Origin: Micrococcales bacterium
GTDB taxonomy: Bacteria; Actinomycetota; Actinomycetes; Actinomycetales; Dermatophilaceae
Reading direction: 5' to 3'
Length of the DNA stretch: 5,215 nucleotides
Assembly (NCBI GenBank): GCA_030537915.1
Contig: JAUNUZ010000196.1
Location: 1-5,215, forward strand
In this document: positions 1 through 5,215 of the stretch, one piece after another
How the letters are laid out: each line of letters starts with the position of its first letter
Position numbering within the stretch: the stretch's first letter is position 1
Translations under genes and position numbers: made by a program
The notes under the pieces: generated by a model
Told to the model about the DNA's origin: nothing
What the model saw: the letters and a program-made list of their open reading frames with translations, nothing else
Databases searched by the model: none

Positions 1-260
1 GAGACGGCCGCGGCCAGTAGCCGCGCCGCCCGCAGGGCGAGGTTGTCCTCGTCGGTGGGCACGAGGTGGGCGTAGGGCCCGCTGATCGTGACGGACCACT
101 CCCGGGCGGGCGTGATCGTCACGTCGTCATAGAGCCCCACGCTGTGGAAGACCGTGGCCAGATCGTGGAAGCCGTCGTCGCGGCGCGGCCCGATGATCAA
201 CTCGAGATTGATCTTGGCCGGGACGCGCACGGTGACGCCACCGCTGGCCGCTGCACTCAT
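1..260 (-). CDS. ispE: 4-diphosphocytidyl-2-C-methyl-D-erythritol kinase, N-terminal part (truncated by window edge)
   Basis: GHMP-family kinase that phosphorylates the 2-hydroxyl of CDP-methylerythritol with ATP in the cytoplasmic MEP pathway to isopentenyl diphosphate. Only the first 86 codons are present. The N-terminus shows the IspE signature: VRVPAKINL at residues 11-19 (substrate-side Lys16 and Asn18), GPRRDDGFHDL at 24-34 (usually GYH, here Phe31) and ATVFHSVGLYDDV at 35-47. DNLALRAAR at 72-80 also fits. The glycine-rich ATP loop of GHMP kinases lies beyond the window. The ATG at 260 is chosen because it leaves a short leader before VTVRVP and sits 7 nt after a TAGGGT box. An in-frame ATG at 278 (leader MARVAS) is possible, but would lie upstream of that predicted transcription start. 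The gene begins 33 bp after the rsmA stop, so it is probably co-transcribed with rsmA and may also have its own promoter. Confidence 0.93.
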   Translation of the reverse strand, partial: MSAAASGGVTVRVPAKINLELIIGPRRDDGFHDLATVFHSVGLYDDVTITPAREWSVTISGPYAHLVPTDEDNLALRAARLLAAAV

Positions 261-267
261 GCTGGCA

Positions 268-273
268 ACCCTA
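268..273 (-). promoter_or_regulatory. Candidate -10 box (TAGGGT) for a leaderless ispE transcript
   Basis: TAGGGT on the minus strand ends 7 nt before the ATG at 260, matching the actinobacterial TANNNT -10 element at leaderless spacing. No convincing -35 is seen, only a loose CTGAGG 18 nt upstream. The AGGG in the same hexamer could instead serve as a Shine-Dalgarno sequence 8 nt from the ATG, so the two readings compete. The same arrangement at metG and at the HhH-GPD gene favours the promoter reading. Confidence 0.45.
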
Positions 274-293
274 GCCATGCAGGGTGGGCGCCC

Positions 294-1259
294 TCAGTCG
301 GGCTCAGCCGGCAGCTGCGGAGCCGGAGGCCGGACATCGGTGGGTGCCGATGCGCGGAGCAGGCTCTGACCTCCGGTGGCGAGCCGCGCGAAATCGGCGA
401 TCGTCAGTTGTTCGCCGCGCGTTCGCGGGTCGATACCCGCCTCCTGGAGGGCGGCCTGCGCGCGGTCCGGGCCGCCGGCCCAGCCCGAGAGCGCTGCCCG
501 CAACGACTTGCGGCGCTGCGCGAAGGCCGCGTCCACACAGGCGAAGGTGCGCCCGCGGTCGGCACCCGGCGGCGGGGCTCGGCGAGTCAGCGCGACGAGG
601 CCGGAATCGACATTGGGCACGGGCCAGAAGACACTACGCGGGACGGTCCCGACGAGCCGCACGTCGGCATACCAGGCGGCCTTGAGGCTGGGCACGCCGT
701 AGGTCTTGCTACCCGGGCCCGCGGCCAGCCGCTGGGCGACCTCGAGCTGGACCATGACCAGCACGCGCTCGATGGTCTCGAAGCGGGCCAGGAGTGTGAG
801 CAGCACGGGCACCGACACGTTGTAGGGCAGGTTCGCGACGAGCGCCGTCGGCGGCACCGGCGTCTGCGTGAGCGCCAACGCGTCCGCCGGCAGCACGTAG
901 AGGGAGTCGGCCCGCTCGGGCGCGTAGGCCGCGACGGTGAGCGGCAGCTGGGCCGCCAGGGTCGGATCGATCTCCACCGCCGTCACGCTCCGGGCGGCGC
1001 CGAGCAGCGGCAAGGTCAACGACCCCAGACCCGGCCCCACCTCCAGGACATCATCGAGCGGCCCGACACCGGCGAGCCGGACGATGCGACGCACGGTGTT
1101 GGCGTCGATGACGAAGTTCTGCCCCCACTGCTTCGTCGGTCGGATCGAGAGCCGATCCGCCAGCTCACGGATCTGCACCGGCCCCAGCGTCGCAGCCGGC
1201 GCCAGGCCGCGCTCGCGCTGTGGCGACGGCTCCCCTCGCGGCGCCGGTGTGACGCTCAC
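294..1259 (-). CDS. rsmA: 16S rRNA (adenine(1518)-N(6)/adenine(1519)-N(6))-dimethyltransferase
   Basis: SAM-dependent enzyme that dimethylates two adjacent adenines in helix 45 of 16S rRNA during late assembly of the small ribosomal subunit; its loss classically gives kasugamycin resistance. It has 321 aa. The Rossmann methyltransferase signatures appear in order: [10 protein letters not shown] at 43-52, motif [10 protein letters not shown] at 73-81, acidic SAM ribose site VEID at 95-98, catalytic motif IV NLPYN at 143-147, and [15 protein letters not shown] at 210-224. A C-terminal helical part has the family's RGEQL at 281-285. Length matches actinobacterial KsgA (about 317 aa in M. tuberculosis), longer than the 273-aa E. 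coli enzyme because of an N-terminal extension of about 40 residues and a Pro/Ala-rich tail. The start is GTG at 1259, overlapping the tatD TGA as GTGA; the adjacent in-frame GTG at 1262 would add one residue. No strong Shine-Dalgarno is seen, which fits translational coupling to tatD. Confidence 0.97.
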   Translation of the reverse strand: MSVTPAPRGEPSPQRERGLAPAATLGPVQIRELADRLSIRPTKQWGQNFVIDANTVRRIVRLAGVGPLDDVLEVGPGLGSLTLPLLGAARSVTAVEIDPTLAAQLPLTVAAYAPERADSLYVLPADALALTQTPVPPTALVANLPYNVSVPVLLTLLARFETIERVLVMVQLEVAQRLAAGPGSKTYGVPSLKAAWYADVRLVGTVPRSVFWPVPNVDSGLVALTRRAPPPGADRGRTFACVDAAFAQRRKSLRAALSGWAGGPDRAQAALQEAGIDPRTRGEQLTIADFARLATGGQSLLRASAPTDVRPPAPQLPAEPD

Positions 1260-2116
1260 CACGGTCCGTAGAGCCGCTCGGAGTTGCGGGACAGGTCCTC
1301 GCAGAGCGTCGGTACTACAACGTTGCGGGTGGCGGCCATCGCGCGAACGGTCAGCGGCACCAGGTAGGGAGCATTGTTCGCACCGCGGTGCGGACTCGGC
1401 GTGAGGTAGGGGGCATCGGTCTCGACCAGGAGCAGCTCGCGCGGCACGATCGAGAGTGCATTGCGTAGCGAGTGCGCGTTCTTGAAGGTCACGGTCCCGG
1501 CGAACGACAGGTGGTAGCCGCGACGCACGCACTCACGCGCCATATCGACGTCGCCGGAGAAGCAGTGCAAGACGGTCCGCTCCGGGGCCCCGGCGTCCGC
1601 GAGCACGGCCAGGACGTCGTCGTGAGCGTCTCGGTCGTGGATCTGCATCGCCAGATCGAGCCGTTTGGCCATCTCGATGTGCGCGCGGAACGACTCGTGT
1701 TGGGCCGCCCGACCGGGCTCGGGCGTCCGGTAGTAGTCGAGGCCGGTCTCACCGATGACCCGAATGCGCTCCCCCGCCGCGAGCGCCTCGATCTCGGCCA
1801 GCGCGGCCTCGAGCGCGCCGTCGGCAGCCAGCCGCGGAGCCTCGTTGGGGTGCAACGCGATCCCGCCGACCATGCCGGCATGCTCGGTGACGACTCGGGC
1901 GGTCCAGCGGGCCGCGTCGAGGTCGCAACCTATCTGGACCACCCGATCGACCCCGACGGACACCGCCTGCGCCAGCACAGCCGCGACGTCCGGCGCGGGA
2001 CCGCCGTCCCGGCCCATATCGAGGTGGCAGTGATTGTCGACGACGGCCACAGGCAGCGGATCCGGCGCCGACGGGCTCCCCTGCCGGCCGGGCTCACGCT
2101 CGGGCCCGCCGCTCAT
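1256..2116 (-). CDS. tatD: TatD-family metal-dependent hydrolase / deoxyribonuclease
   Basis: TIM-barrel amidohydrolase-superfamily protein; characterised members are Mg-dependent 3'-5' exonucleases acting on single-stranded DNA or RNA in the cytoplasm. It has 286 aa, slightly over the usual 260 because of a Gly/Pro-rich N-terminus of about 22 residues. All metal-site signatures are present: DNHCHLD at 27-33 (His29, His31), GETGLDYYR at 122-130 (Glu123), [10 protein letters not shown] at 158-167 (His160), LHCFSG at 183-188 (His184) and [10 protein letters not shown] at 231-240 (Asp234), followed by [12 protein letters not shown]. The ATG at 2116 overlaps the metG TGA (ATGA) and has GGAG 5 nt upstream. 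An open frame continues upstream but only antisense-like or overlapping metG sequence would be added, so this start is preferred. The gene ends overlapping rsmA by 4 bp, giving a tightly coupled metG-tatD-rsmA unit. The exact substrate in this organism is unknown. Confidence 0.95.
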   Translation of the reverse strand: MSGGPEREPGRQGSPSAPDPLPVAVVDNHCHLDMGRDGGPAPDVAAVLAQAVSVGVDRVVQIGCDLDAARWTARVVTEHAGMVGGIALHPNEAPRLAADGALEAALAEIEALAAGERIRVIGETGLDYYRTPEPGRAAQHESFRAHIEMAKRLDLAMQIHDRDAHDDVLAVLADAGAPERTVLHCFSGDVDMARECVRRGYHLSFAGTVTFKNAHSLRNALSIVPRELLLVETDAPYLTPSPHRGANNAPYLVPLTVRAMAATRNVVVPTLCEDLSRNSERLYGPW

Positions 2117-3963
2117 GCAGGCTCCGGCGAGTGTTGCGCCGCGGGCGCAGCGCCCTGCCCGAGCCTGGCCAGTTCGTCCGCGACGACGTCGGGGTCGAGC
2201 TTGACGAAGACCGGGGCCGGCTTGGGGACCGGAGTCCCGGCCACCACCGGCGTCGGCTCCCAGCGCGCGAAGCCCGAATACTCGCCCATGATCACCGGAT
2301 ACGTGTCGAGGCCGACGGCCGCTCCCTCGACCTCGTCGTCGAGGTCCTCGACCTCGACGATGTGCGGCATCGGGGTGAGCGTGCCGTCGCCGCCGAGGAC
2401 GCGGTGCACCGCATTGGAGGAATGCGGCAGGAAGGGCGACAGGATGAGGTTGAGGTCGCTGACGCACTGGGCAAGCACGTTCAGCACGGTGCCGAGTCGC
2501 TCGCGCTGATCCTCGCCCTTGAGCTTGAAGGGCTCGGTGGCCGAGACGTAGGCGTTGACCTCGCCGACGACCCGCATCGCCTCGGCGATGCCCGGGCGGT
2601 GCCGGCCGAGGAAGCCGCCCACCGTGTCGAAAGCGCCGCGCACCTGCGACAGGATCGCCTCATCGATCGGCAGAAGCGCTCCGGCGGGCGGAATCTCACC
2701 GAAGCTCTTGGCGATCATGTTCGCCGTGCGGTTGACGAGATTGCCCCAGCCTGCGACGAGCTCGGAGTTGGTGCGGGTGACGAATTCGCTCCACGTGAAG
2801 TCCGAGTCGCTGCTCTCCGGGCCGGCGGCGCAGATGAAATAGCGCAGCGCGTCGGGCTGGTAGCGGCTGAGCATGTCGCGCACGTAGATGACGACGCCGC
2901 GGCTGGAGGAGAACTGCTTGCCCTCCATCGTCATGAACTCACTCGCCACCACCTCGGTCGGCAGGTTCAGCGTGCCGTACAGGCCCGGCTCCCCGCCTTT
3001 GTCACCCGCTCCGGCGTAGGCCAGCAGCTCGGCCGGCCAGATCTGGGCGTGGAAGGTGATGTTGTCCTTGCCCTGGAAGTAGTAGGACACCGCCTCGGGG
3101 TCGTTCCACCACTCGCGCCAGCGCTCCGGCTCCCCGATCCGGCGGGCCCATTCGATCGAGGCCGACAGGTAGCCGATGACCGCGTCGAACCACACGTAGA
3201 GCCGCTTGCTCGGCTGGTCACGCCAGCCGTCGAGCGGAATCGGGATGCCCCAGTCGATGTCGCGGGTCATCGCGCGCGGCTTCATGTCCTTGAGCAGTCC
3301 TTGCGAGAAGCGGATCACATTGGGCCGCCACGTGCCGGACGCGGCCCGCCCGTCGAGCCACGTCGTCATCGCGTCAGCGAGCGCGGGCAGATCGAGGAAG
3401 AAGTGTTGGCTCTCGACGAATTTGGGTGTCTCCCCATTGATCTTGCTCCTGGGGTCGACCAGATCCGTCGGGTCGAGCTGGTTGCCGCAGTTGTCGCACT
3501 GATCCCCGCGCGCGGAGTCGAAGCCGCAGATCGGGCACGTGCCCTCGACATACCGGTCGGGCAGCGTGCGTCCGGTCGACGGGCTGATCGCCCCGAATGT
3601 CGTCTGCTCGATCATGTAACCGTTCGCGTAGACCCGACGAAACAGCTCCTGCACGACCGCGTAGTGGTTTCGGGTCGTCGTCCGGGTGAAAAGGTCGTAG
3701 GACAGGCCGAGGTTGACCAGGTCCTCGACGATCACGCGGTTGTTGCGGTCCGCGAGCGCCTTGGCGCTGATGCCTTCGCTGTCCGCCGCGACAAGAATGG
3801 GGGTGCCGTGCTCGTCGGTACCGCTGACCATCAGGACGTCGTGGCCGGCCATTCGCATGTACCGACTGAAGACATCGGAGGGCACGCCGAAACCGGCGAC
3901 ATGGCCGATGTGACGTGGGCCGTTGGCATACGGCCAGGCGACTGCGGAGAGGACCTTGCTCAT
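2113..3963 (-). CDS. metG: Methionyl-tRNA synthetase (four-cysteine class Ia type)
   Basis: Charges tRNA(Met), including the initiator, with methionine using ATP, so it feeds both initiation and elongation in the cytoplasm. It has 616 aa. The Rossmann core begins [18 protein letters not shown], with HIGH at 18-21. SGTDEHG follows at 47-53. The connective-peptide zinc knuckle carries Cys143, 146, 156 and 159. [14 protein letters not shown] lies at 230-243, [14 protein letters not shown] at 256-269 and [17 protein letters not shown] at 298-314. The KMSKS-loop position reads QFSSSRG at 350-356. The anticodon-binding helical domain includes the GWGNLVNR (405-412) and [13 protein letters not shown] (468-480) motifs. 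The protein ends in a Pro/Ala-rich tail, without the C-terminal tRNA-binding (EMAP-like) domain of the 677-aa E. coli enzyme. There is no convincing Shine-Dalgarno before the ATG; a TAGACT box 8 nt upstream suggests leaderless translation. It overlaps tatD by 4 bp and heads the operon. Confidence 0.98.
   Translation of the reverse strand: MSKVLSAVAWPYANGPRHIGHVAGFGVPSDVFSRYMRMAGHDVLMVSGTDEHGTPILVAADSEGISAKALADRNNRVIVEDLVNLGLSYDLFTRTTTRNHYAVVQELFRRVYANGYMIEQTTFGAISPSTGRTLPDRYVEGTCPICGFDSARGDQCDNCGNQLDPTDLVDPRSKINGETPKFVESQHFFLDLPALADAMTTWLDGRAASGTWRPNVIRFSQGLLKDMKPRAMTRDIDWGIPIPLDGWRDQPSKRLYVWFDAVIGYLSASIEWARRIGEPERWREWWNDPEAVSYYFQGKDNITFHAQIWPAELLAYAGAGDKGGEPGLYGTLNLPTEVVASEFMTMEGKQFSSSRGVVIYVRDMLSRYQPDALRYFICAAGPESSDSDFTWSEFVTRTNSELVAGWGNLVNRTANMIAKSFGEIPPAGALLPIDEAILSQVRGAFDTVGGFLGRHRPGIAEAMRVVGEVNAYVSATEPFKLKGEDQRERLGTVLNVLAQCVSDLNLILSPFLPHSSNAVHRVLGGDGTLTPMPHIVEVEDLDDEVEGAAVGLDTYPVIMGEYSGFARWEPTPVVAGTPVPKPAPVFVKLDPDVVADELARLGQGAAPAAQHSPEPA
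2122..2125 (-). promoter_or_regulatory. Shine-Dalgarno sequence of tatD
   Basis: GGAG on the minus strand lies 5 nt before the tatD ATG at 2116, inside the last codons of metG. It supports this start within a longer open frame and suggests reinitiation or coupling at the ATGA overlap. Confidence 0.7.
2329..2356. repeat. Alternating short inverted repeats inside metG
   Basis: GACCTCG at 2329-2335, CGAGGTC at 2340-2346 and GACCTCG at 2350-2356. The middle copy can pair with either flank, forming mutually exclusive 7-bp hairpins. The stretch encodes the acidic segment [11 protein letters not shown] of MetG near residues 537-547, so repetitive Glu/Asp/Val/Leu codons explain it adequately. A role is not established. 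Confidence 0.4.
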
Positions 3964-3971
3964 GAGCGTTG

Positions 3972-3977
3972 AGTCTA
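3972..3977 (-). promoter_or_regulatory. Candidate -10 box (TAGACT) for leaderless metG mRNA
   Basis: TAGACT on the minus strand ends 8 nt before the metG ATG at 3963, which places the transcript start at or within a base or two of the start codon. No purine-rich ribosome-binding site lies between. Eight nt upstream of the box is TGTCGCCG (3986-3993), whose first five bases match the TGTCR core of the RecA-independent damage-promoter motif known from mycobacteria (TTGTCRGTG-N8-TAGNNT), while most of the GTG end does not. This would drive the metG-tatD-rsmA operon from within the 63-bp gap after the HhH-GPD gene. Confidence 0.5.
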
Positions 3978-3991
3978 GTTGGGGCCGGCGA

Positions 3992-4025
3992 CAGGGCCCG
4001 ACCCGGTTTTGCAGGACCCGACCCG
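3992..4025. repeat. 14-bp direct repeat with 20-bp period upstream of metG
   Basis: CAGGGCCCGACCCG at 3992-4005 and CAGGACCCGACCCG at 4012-4025 match at 13 of 14 positions and are spaced exactly 20 bp start to start, close to two helical turns. They fill the gap between the HhH-GPD stop codon and the metG -10 box, roughly -29 to -62 relative to the predicted transcript start, so they would suit a tandem activator or repressor site. This is inferred from position; no known regulator is recognised. Confidence 0.6.
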
Positions 4026-4026
4026 C

Positions 4027-4608
4027 CTAGGAGCCGGCCTTGGCTTGGGCCTTGGCGGCCTTCTTGAAGTTGCGTACCGCTTCGAGCGAGGCCGGGTCGA
4101 CGACGTCGGCGACCGAACGGGTCGCATCAGCCTCGGCGTACGGCCCGATCGCCGCGCGCCACCCCTCGCGCGTGACGCCGAGCTGCTTGCCCAGCAGAGC
4201 CGCGAAGATCCGAGCCTTCTGGTCGCCGAAACCGGGCAGCTTCTGCAAGCGCGCGAGCAGCTCCTTGGTGGAGTCGGCCGTCTCCCAGAGCGCCGCCGTC
4301 CGACCTTCGTAGTCGGACATGATGACCTTGGCGAGCTGCTGGATTCGCCCGGCCATCGCGCGTCCGTACCGGTGGATCGCCGGCGGGGTCGAGCACAGAT
4401 CCGCGAACGCCTCCGGCTCGACCGCCGCGATCGCCGCCGGGTCGAGGGTGCCGAAGCGCTCGAGGATCTTGGCCGGGCCGGCGAAGGCTCGCTCCATGGG
4501 GAACTGCTGGTCTAGGAGCATGCCGACCAGCAGACCGAAGTCATCTGTCGAGAGAACCTCGTCAGCGCGCTCGTCTTGGGCGATACGGATCGTGCGGGTC
4601 GAAGCCAT
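4027..4608 (-). CDS. HhH-GPD-type base excision DNA repair-like protein
   Basis: Small 193-aa protein of an actinobacterial HhH-GPD-like family (I believe the uncharacterised TIGR03252 type); function unproven. The N-terminal helical part has FGLLVGMLLDQQFPMERAFAGP at 24-45, resembling the (S)QQ helix start of AlkA/MutY/Nth glycosylases. The helix-hairpin-helix is LQKLPGFGDQKARIFAALLG at 121-140, with LPGFG at 124-128, as used to grip the DNA backbone. Gapless alignment to E. coli endonuclease III puts Gln130 at the catalytic Lys120 position and Glu148 at the Asp138 position. The C-terminus is Lys/Ala-rich (FKKAAKAQAKAGS). The ATG at 4608 sits 7 nt after a TAGGCT box and gives MASTRTIRIAQDE, with no Shine-Dalgarno. 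The gene is separated from aroQ by 148 bp and from metG by 63 bp, so it is probably its own transcription unit. Cytoplasmic; no signal peptide or membrane segment. Confidence 0.85.
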   Translation of the reverse strand: MASTRTIRIAQDERADEVLSTDDFGLLVGMLLDQQFPMERAFAGPAKILERFGTLDPAAIAAVEPEAFADLCSTPPAIHRYGRAMAGRIQQLAKVIMSDYEGRTAALWETADSTKELLARLQKLPGFGDQKARIFAALLGKQLGVTREGWRAAIGPYAEADATRSVADVVDPASLEAVRNFKKAAKAQAKAGS

Positions 4609-4615
4609 GGTGATC

Positions 4616-4621
4616 AGCCTA
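4616..4621 (-). promoter_or_regulatory. Candidate -10 box (TAGGCT) for leaderless HhH-GPD gene mRNA
   Basis: TAGGCT on the minus strand ends 7 nt before the ATG at 4608, the best-spaced of the three leaderless-type boxes in this window. No -35 close to TTGACA is seen 16-18 nt upstream. No LexA box (GAAC-N4-GTTC) or PafBC-type TTGTCRGTG is found upstream, so DNA-damage control is not supported despite the repair-like product. Confidence 0.55.
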
Positions 4622-4648
4622 GCCAGCGGCGCCGCGTTGCCGTTGGCT
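4621..4648. repeat. Imperfect inverted repeat overlapping the HhH-GPD gene promoter
   Basis: Arms AGCCAGCGGC (4621-4630) and GCCGTTGGCT (4639-4648) are inverted copies with 9 of 10 positions complementary, around an 8-bp spacer. The proximal arm shares its last base with the -10 box at 4616-4621, so the dyad covers the spacer/-35 zone, where a dimeric repressor would bind. A perfect 10-bp palindrome GCGGCGCCGC (4626-4635) is nested in it, which weakens certainty about the true half-sites. Confidence 0.45.
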
Positions 4649-4745
4649 CTGCCCGCCTACCAGCGGCAGGAAGGGATCTGCTCGTTGCGGGGCTGACCTG
4701 ACGGGTTCCGCGGTCGAGCGACAACGCCAGGTGGGGAGCTCGGAG

Positions 4746-4772
4746 GACGCCGACCCTCAGGCGGTCAGCGTC
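4746..4772 (-). terminator. Stem-loop enclosing the aroQ stop codon, possible U-less terminator
   Basis: On the minus strand, GACGCTGACC (4763-4772) pairs with GGTCGGCGTC (4746-4755) over 10 bp with one G-U wobble. The 7-nt loop GCCTGAG contains the aroQ TGA. No U-tract follows; the next bases are CTCCGAGC. U-less hairpins are reported as terminators in actinobacteria, but termination is inferred here. The 148-bp gap to the next gene, which has its own promoter-like box, is consistent with an end of transcription. Confidence 0.4.
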
Positions 4773-5212
4773 GAGGACCCGGTCAGCGTGGCGATGCGGG
4801 CGATCGCAAAGGCGTAACCCTGGACACCGCAACCGATGACGATGCCGGAGGCGATCGGCGACAGGTAGGAGTGGTGCCGGAATTCCTCACGGGCGTGGAC
4901 GTTCGAGATGTGCACCTCTATGAGAGGGCTCTCGATCGTTTCCAACGCATCGCGCAGCCCGATCGAGTAATGCGTCCAGGCGCCGGCGTTGACGACGAAA
5001 CCTACAGCGCTGGAGCGCAACTCATGCACAGCGTCGATGAGGACGCCCTCGTGGTTGGACTGGCGGCAGTCGACCTGGAGCCCGTGCCGGCTCGCCTCCT
5101 GCGCGCACAGCCGCTCGACATCCGCCAGGGTGTCACGGCCGTACACCTGCGGCTTGCGAACCCCGAGGAGGTTGAGGTTCGGGCCGTTCAGGACAGCGAT
5201 CGTGCCGGTCAT
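4757..5212 (-). CDS. aroQ: 3-dehydroquinate dehydratase, type II
   Basis: Dodecameric flavodoxin-fold enzyme that removes water from 3-dehydroquinate to give 3-dehydroshikimate, third step of the shikimate pathway to aromatic amino acids; cytoplasmic. It has 151 aa, normal for the family. Signatures in order: VLNGPNLNLLG at 7-17, lid Arg19 and catalytic Tyr24 in RKPQVYG, QSNHEGVLID at 51-60, NAGAWTHYS at 75-83 (Asn75, His81), Asp88, EVHISNVHAREEFRHHSYLSP at 99-119 (His101, Ser103, Arg112) and GCGVQGY at 127-133. The numbering of Arg19, Tyr24, Asn75, His101 and Arg112 coincides with the M. tuberculosis enzyme, which supports the ATG at 5212 although only 3 bases of upstream sequence are visible. 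The last residues, TLTGSSTLTA, are a short repeat outside the core. Its upstream neighbours and promoter are outside the window. Confidence 0.96.
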   Translation of the reverse strand: MTGTIAVLNGPNLNLLGVRKPQVYGRDTLADVERLCAQEASRHGLQVDCRQSNHEGVLIDAVHELRSSAVGFVVNAGAWTHYSIGLRDALETIESPLIEVHISNVHAREEFRHHSYLSPIASGIVIGCGVQGYAFAIARIATLTGSSTLTA

Positions 5213-5215
5213 GTC

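Noticed and set aside
66..1271. 401-codon plus-strand open frame antisense to rsmA and ispE
   Set aside because: Arg/Gly/His-rich low-complexity translation with no domain. The opposite strand encodes two clear conserved enzymes.
1260..1532. N-terminal extension of rsmA beyond its GTG
   Set aside because: It would overlap tatD coding sequence by over 270 bp and is Arg/Cys-rich without conservation; the GTGA overlap gives the family's normal length.
2117..2467. N-terminal extension of tatD into metG
   Set aside because: Arg/Gly-rich out-of-frame metG sequence; the ATG at 2116 has a good Shine-Dalgarno and gives a normal TatD length.
1472..2509. 345-codon plus-strand open frame antisense to tatD and the end of metG
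   Set aside because: Shadow frame spanning two real genes, with no conserved motif and a Ser/Thr-rich end typical of out-of-frame GC-rich DNA.
2131..3972. 613-codon open frame on the plus strand, antisense to metG
   Set aside because: It mirrors metG almost exactly. The translation is Arg/Asp/Val-rich with no recognisable motif, as expected from the antisense of a GC3-biased gene.
3984..4001. Intrinsic terminator after the HhH-GPD gene
   Set aside because: Only a 5-bp GGGCC/GGCCC stem with an 8-nt loop and no U-tract, sitting in the metG promoter; too weak to call.
3964..4026. T-box or other riboswitch leader before metG
   Set aside because: The 63-bp gap is too short, shows no T-box conserved element or antiterminator, and the likely promoter lies only 8 nt from the ATG.
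4609..4756. LexA (SOS) or PafBC box upstream of the HhH-GPD repair-like gene
   Set aside because: I looked for GAAC-N4-GTTC and for TTGTCRGTG 8 nt before the -10 box and found neither.
4614..4832. 72-codon minus-strand frame between aroQ and the HhH-GPD gene
   Set aside because: Overlaps the aroQ C-terminus in another frame, is Arg-rich with no motif, and would run through the predicted promoter of the next gene.

Overview
This window reads as chromosomal housekeeping DNA from a high-GC Gram-positive bacterium (Actinomycetota). The evidence is strong G/C bias at third codon positions, long antisense shadow reading frames, overlapping stop/start codons, GTG starts, a four-cysteine methionyl-tRNA synthetase of actinobacterial type, and type II dehydroquinase residues that fall at the same positions as in the Mycobacterium tuberculosis enzyme. 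The genus cannot be fixed from the sequence alone. I see no mobile element, CRISPR array, rRNA or tRNA.

All six genes lie on the minus strand, so transcription runs from right to left. In transcription order they are: aroQ (type II 3-dehydroquinase, 4757-5212); a small HhH-GPD base-excision-repair-like protein (4027-4608); metG (methionyl-tRNA synthetase, 2113-3963); tatD (metal-dependent nuclease/hydrolase, 1256-2116); rsmA/ksgA (16S rRNA dimethyladenosine transferase, 294-1259); and ispE (MEP-pathway kinase, 1-260, cut off by the window edge).

metG, tatD and rsmA are joined by 4-bp stop/start overlaps (ATGA, then GTGA), and ispE follows 33 bp later. This is the well-known actinobacterial metG-tatD-(rpf)-rsmA-ispE block, here without the resuscitation-promoting-factor gene that some relatives carry between tatD and rsmA. 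The block combines translation (tRNA charging, ribosome maturation), nuclease quality control and isoprenoid precursor synthesis. aroQ and the HhH-GPD gene look like separate transcription units.

The most interesting signals are regulatory. Three start codons (ispE, metG, HhH-GPD) are each preceded by a TAGNNT -10 hexamer ending only 7-8 nt before the ATG, which predicts leaderless mRNAs. The metG promoter also has a near-perfect 14-bp direct repeat with a 20-bp period and a partial match to the PafBC/RecA-independent DNA-damage promoter motif. The HhH-GPD promoter carries an imperfect inverted repeat abutting its -10. A 10-bp stem-loop encloses the aroQ stop codon. At protein level, MetG has a degenerate KMSKS loop (QFSSS), and the HhH-GPD protein lacks the canonical catalytic Lys and Asp. 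I found no clearly new multi-gene system here.
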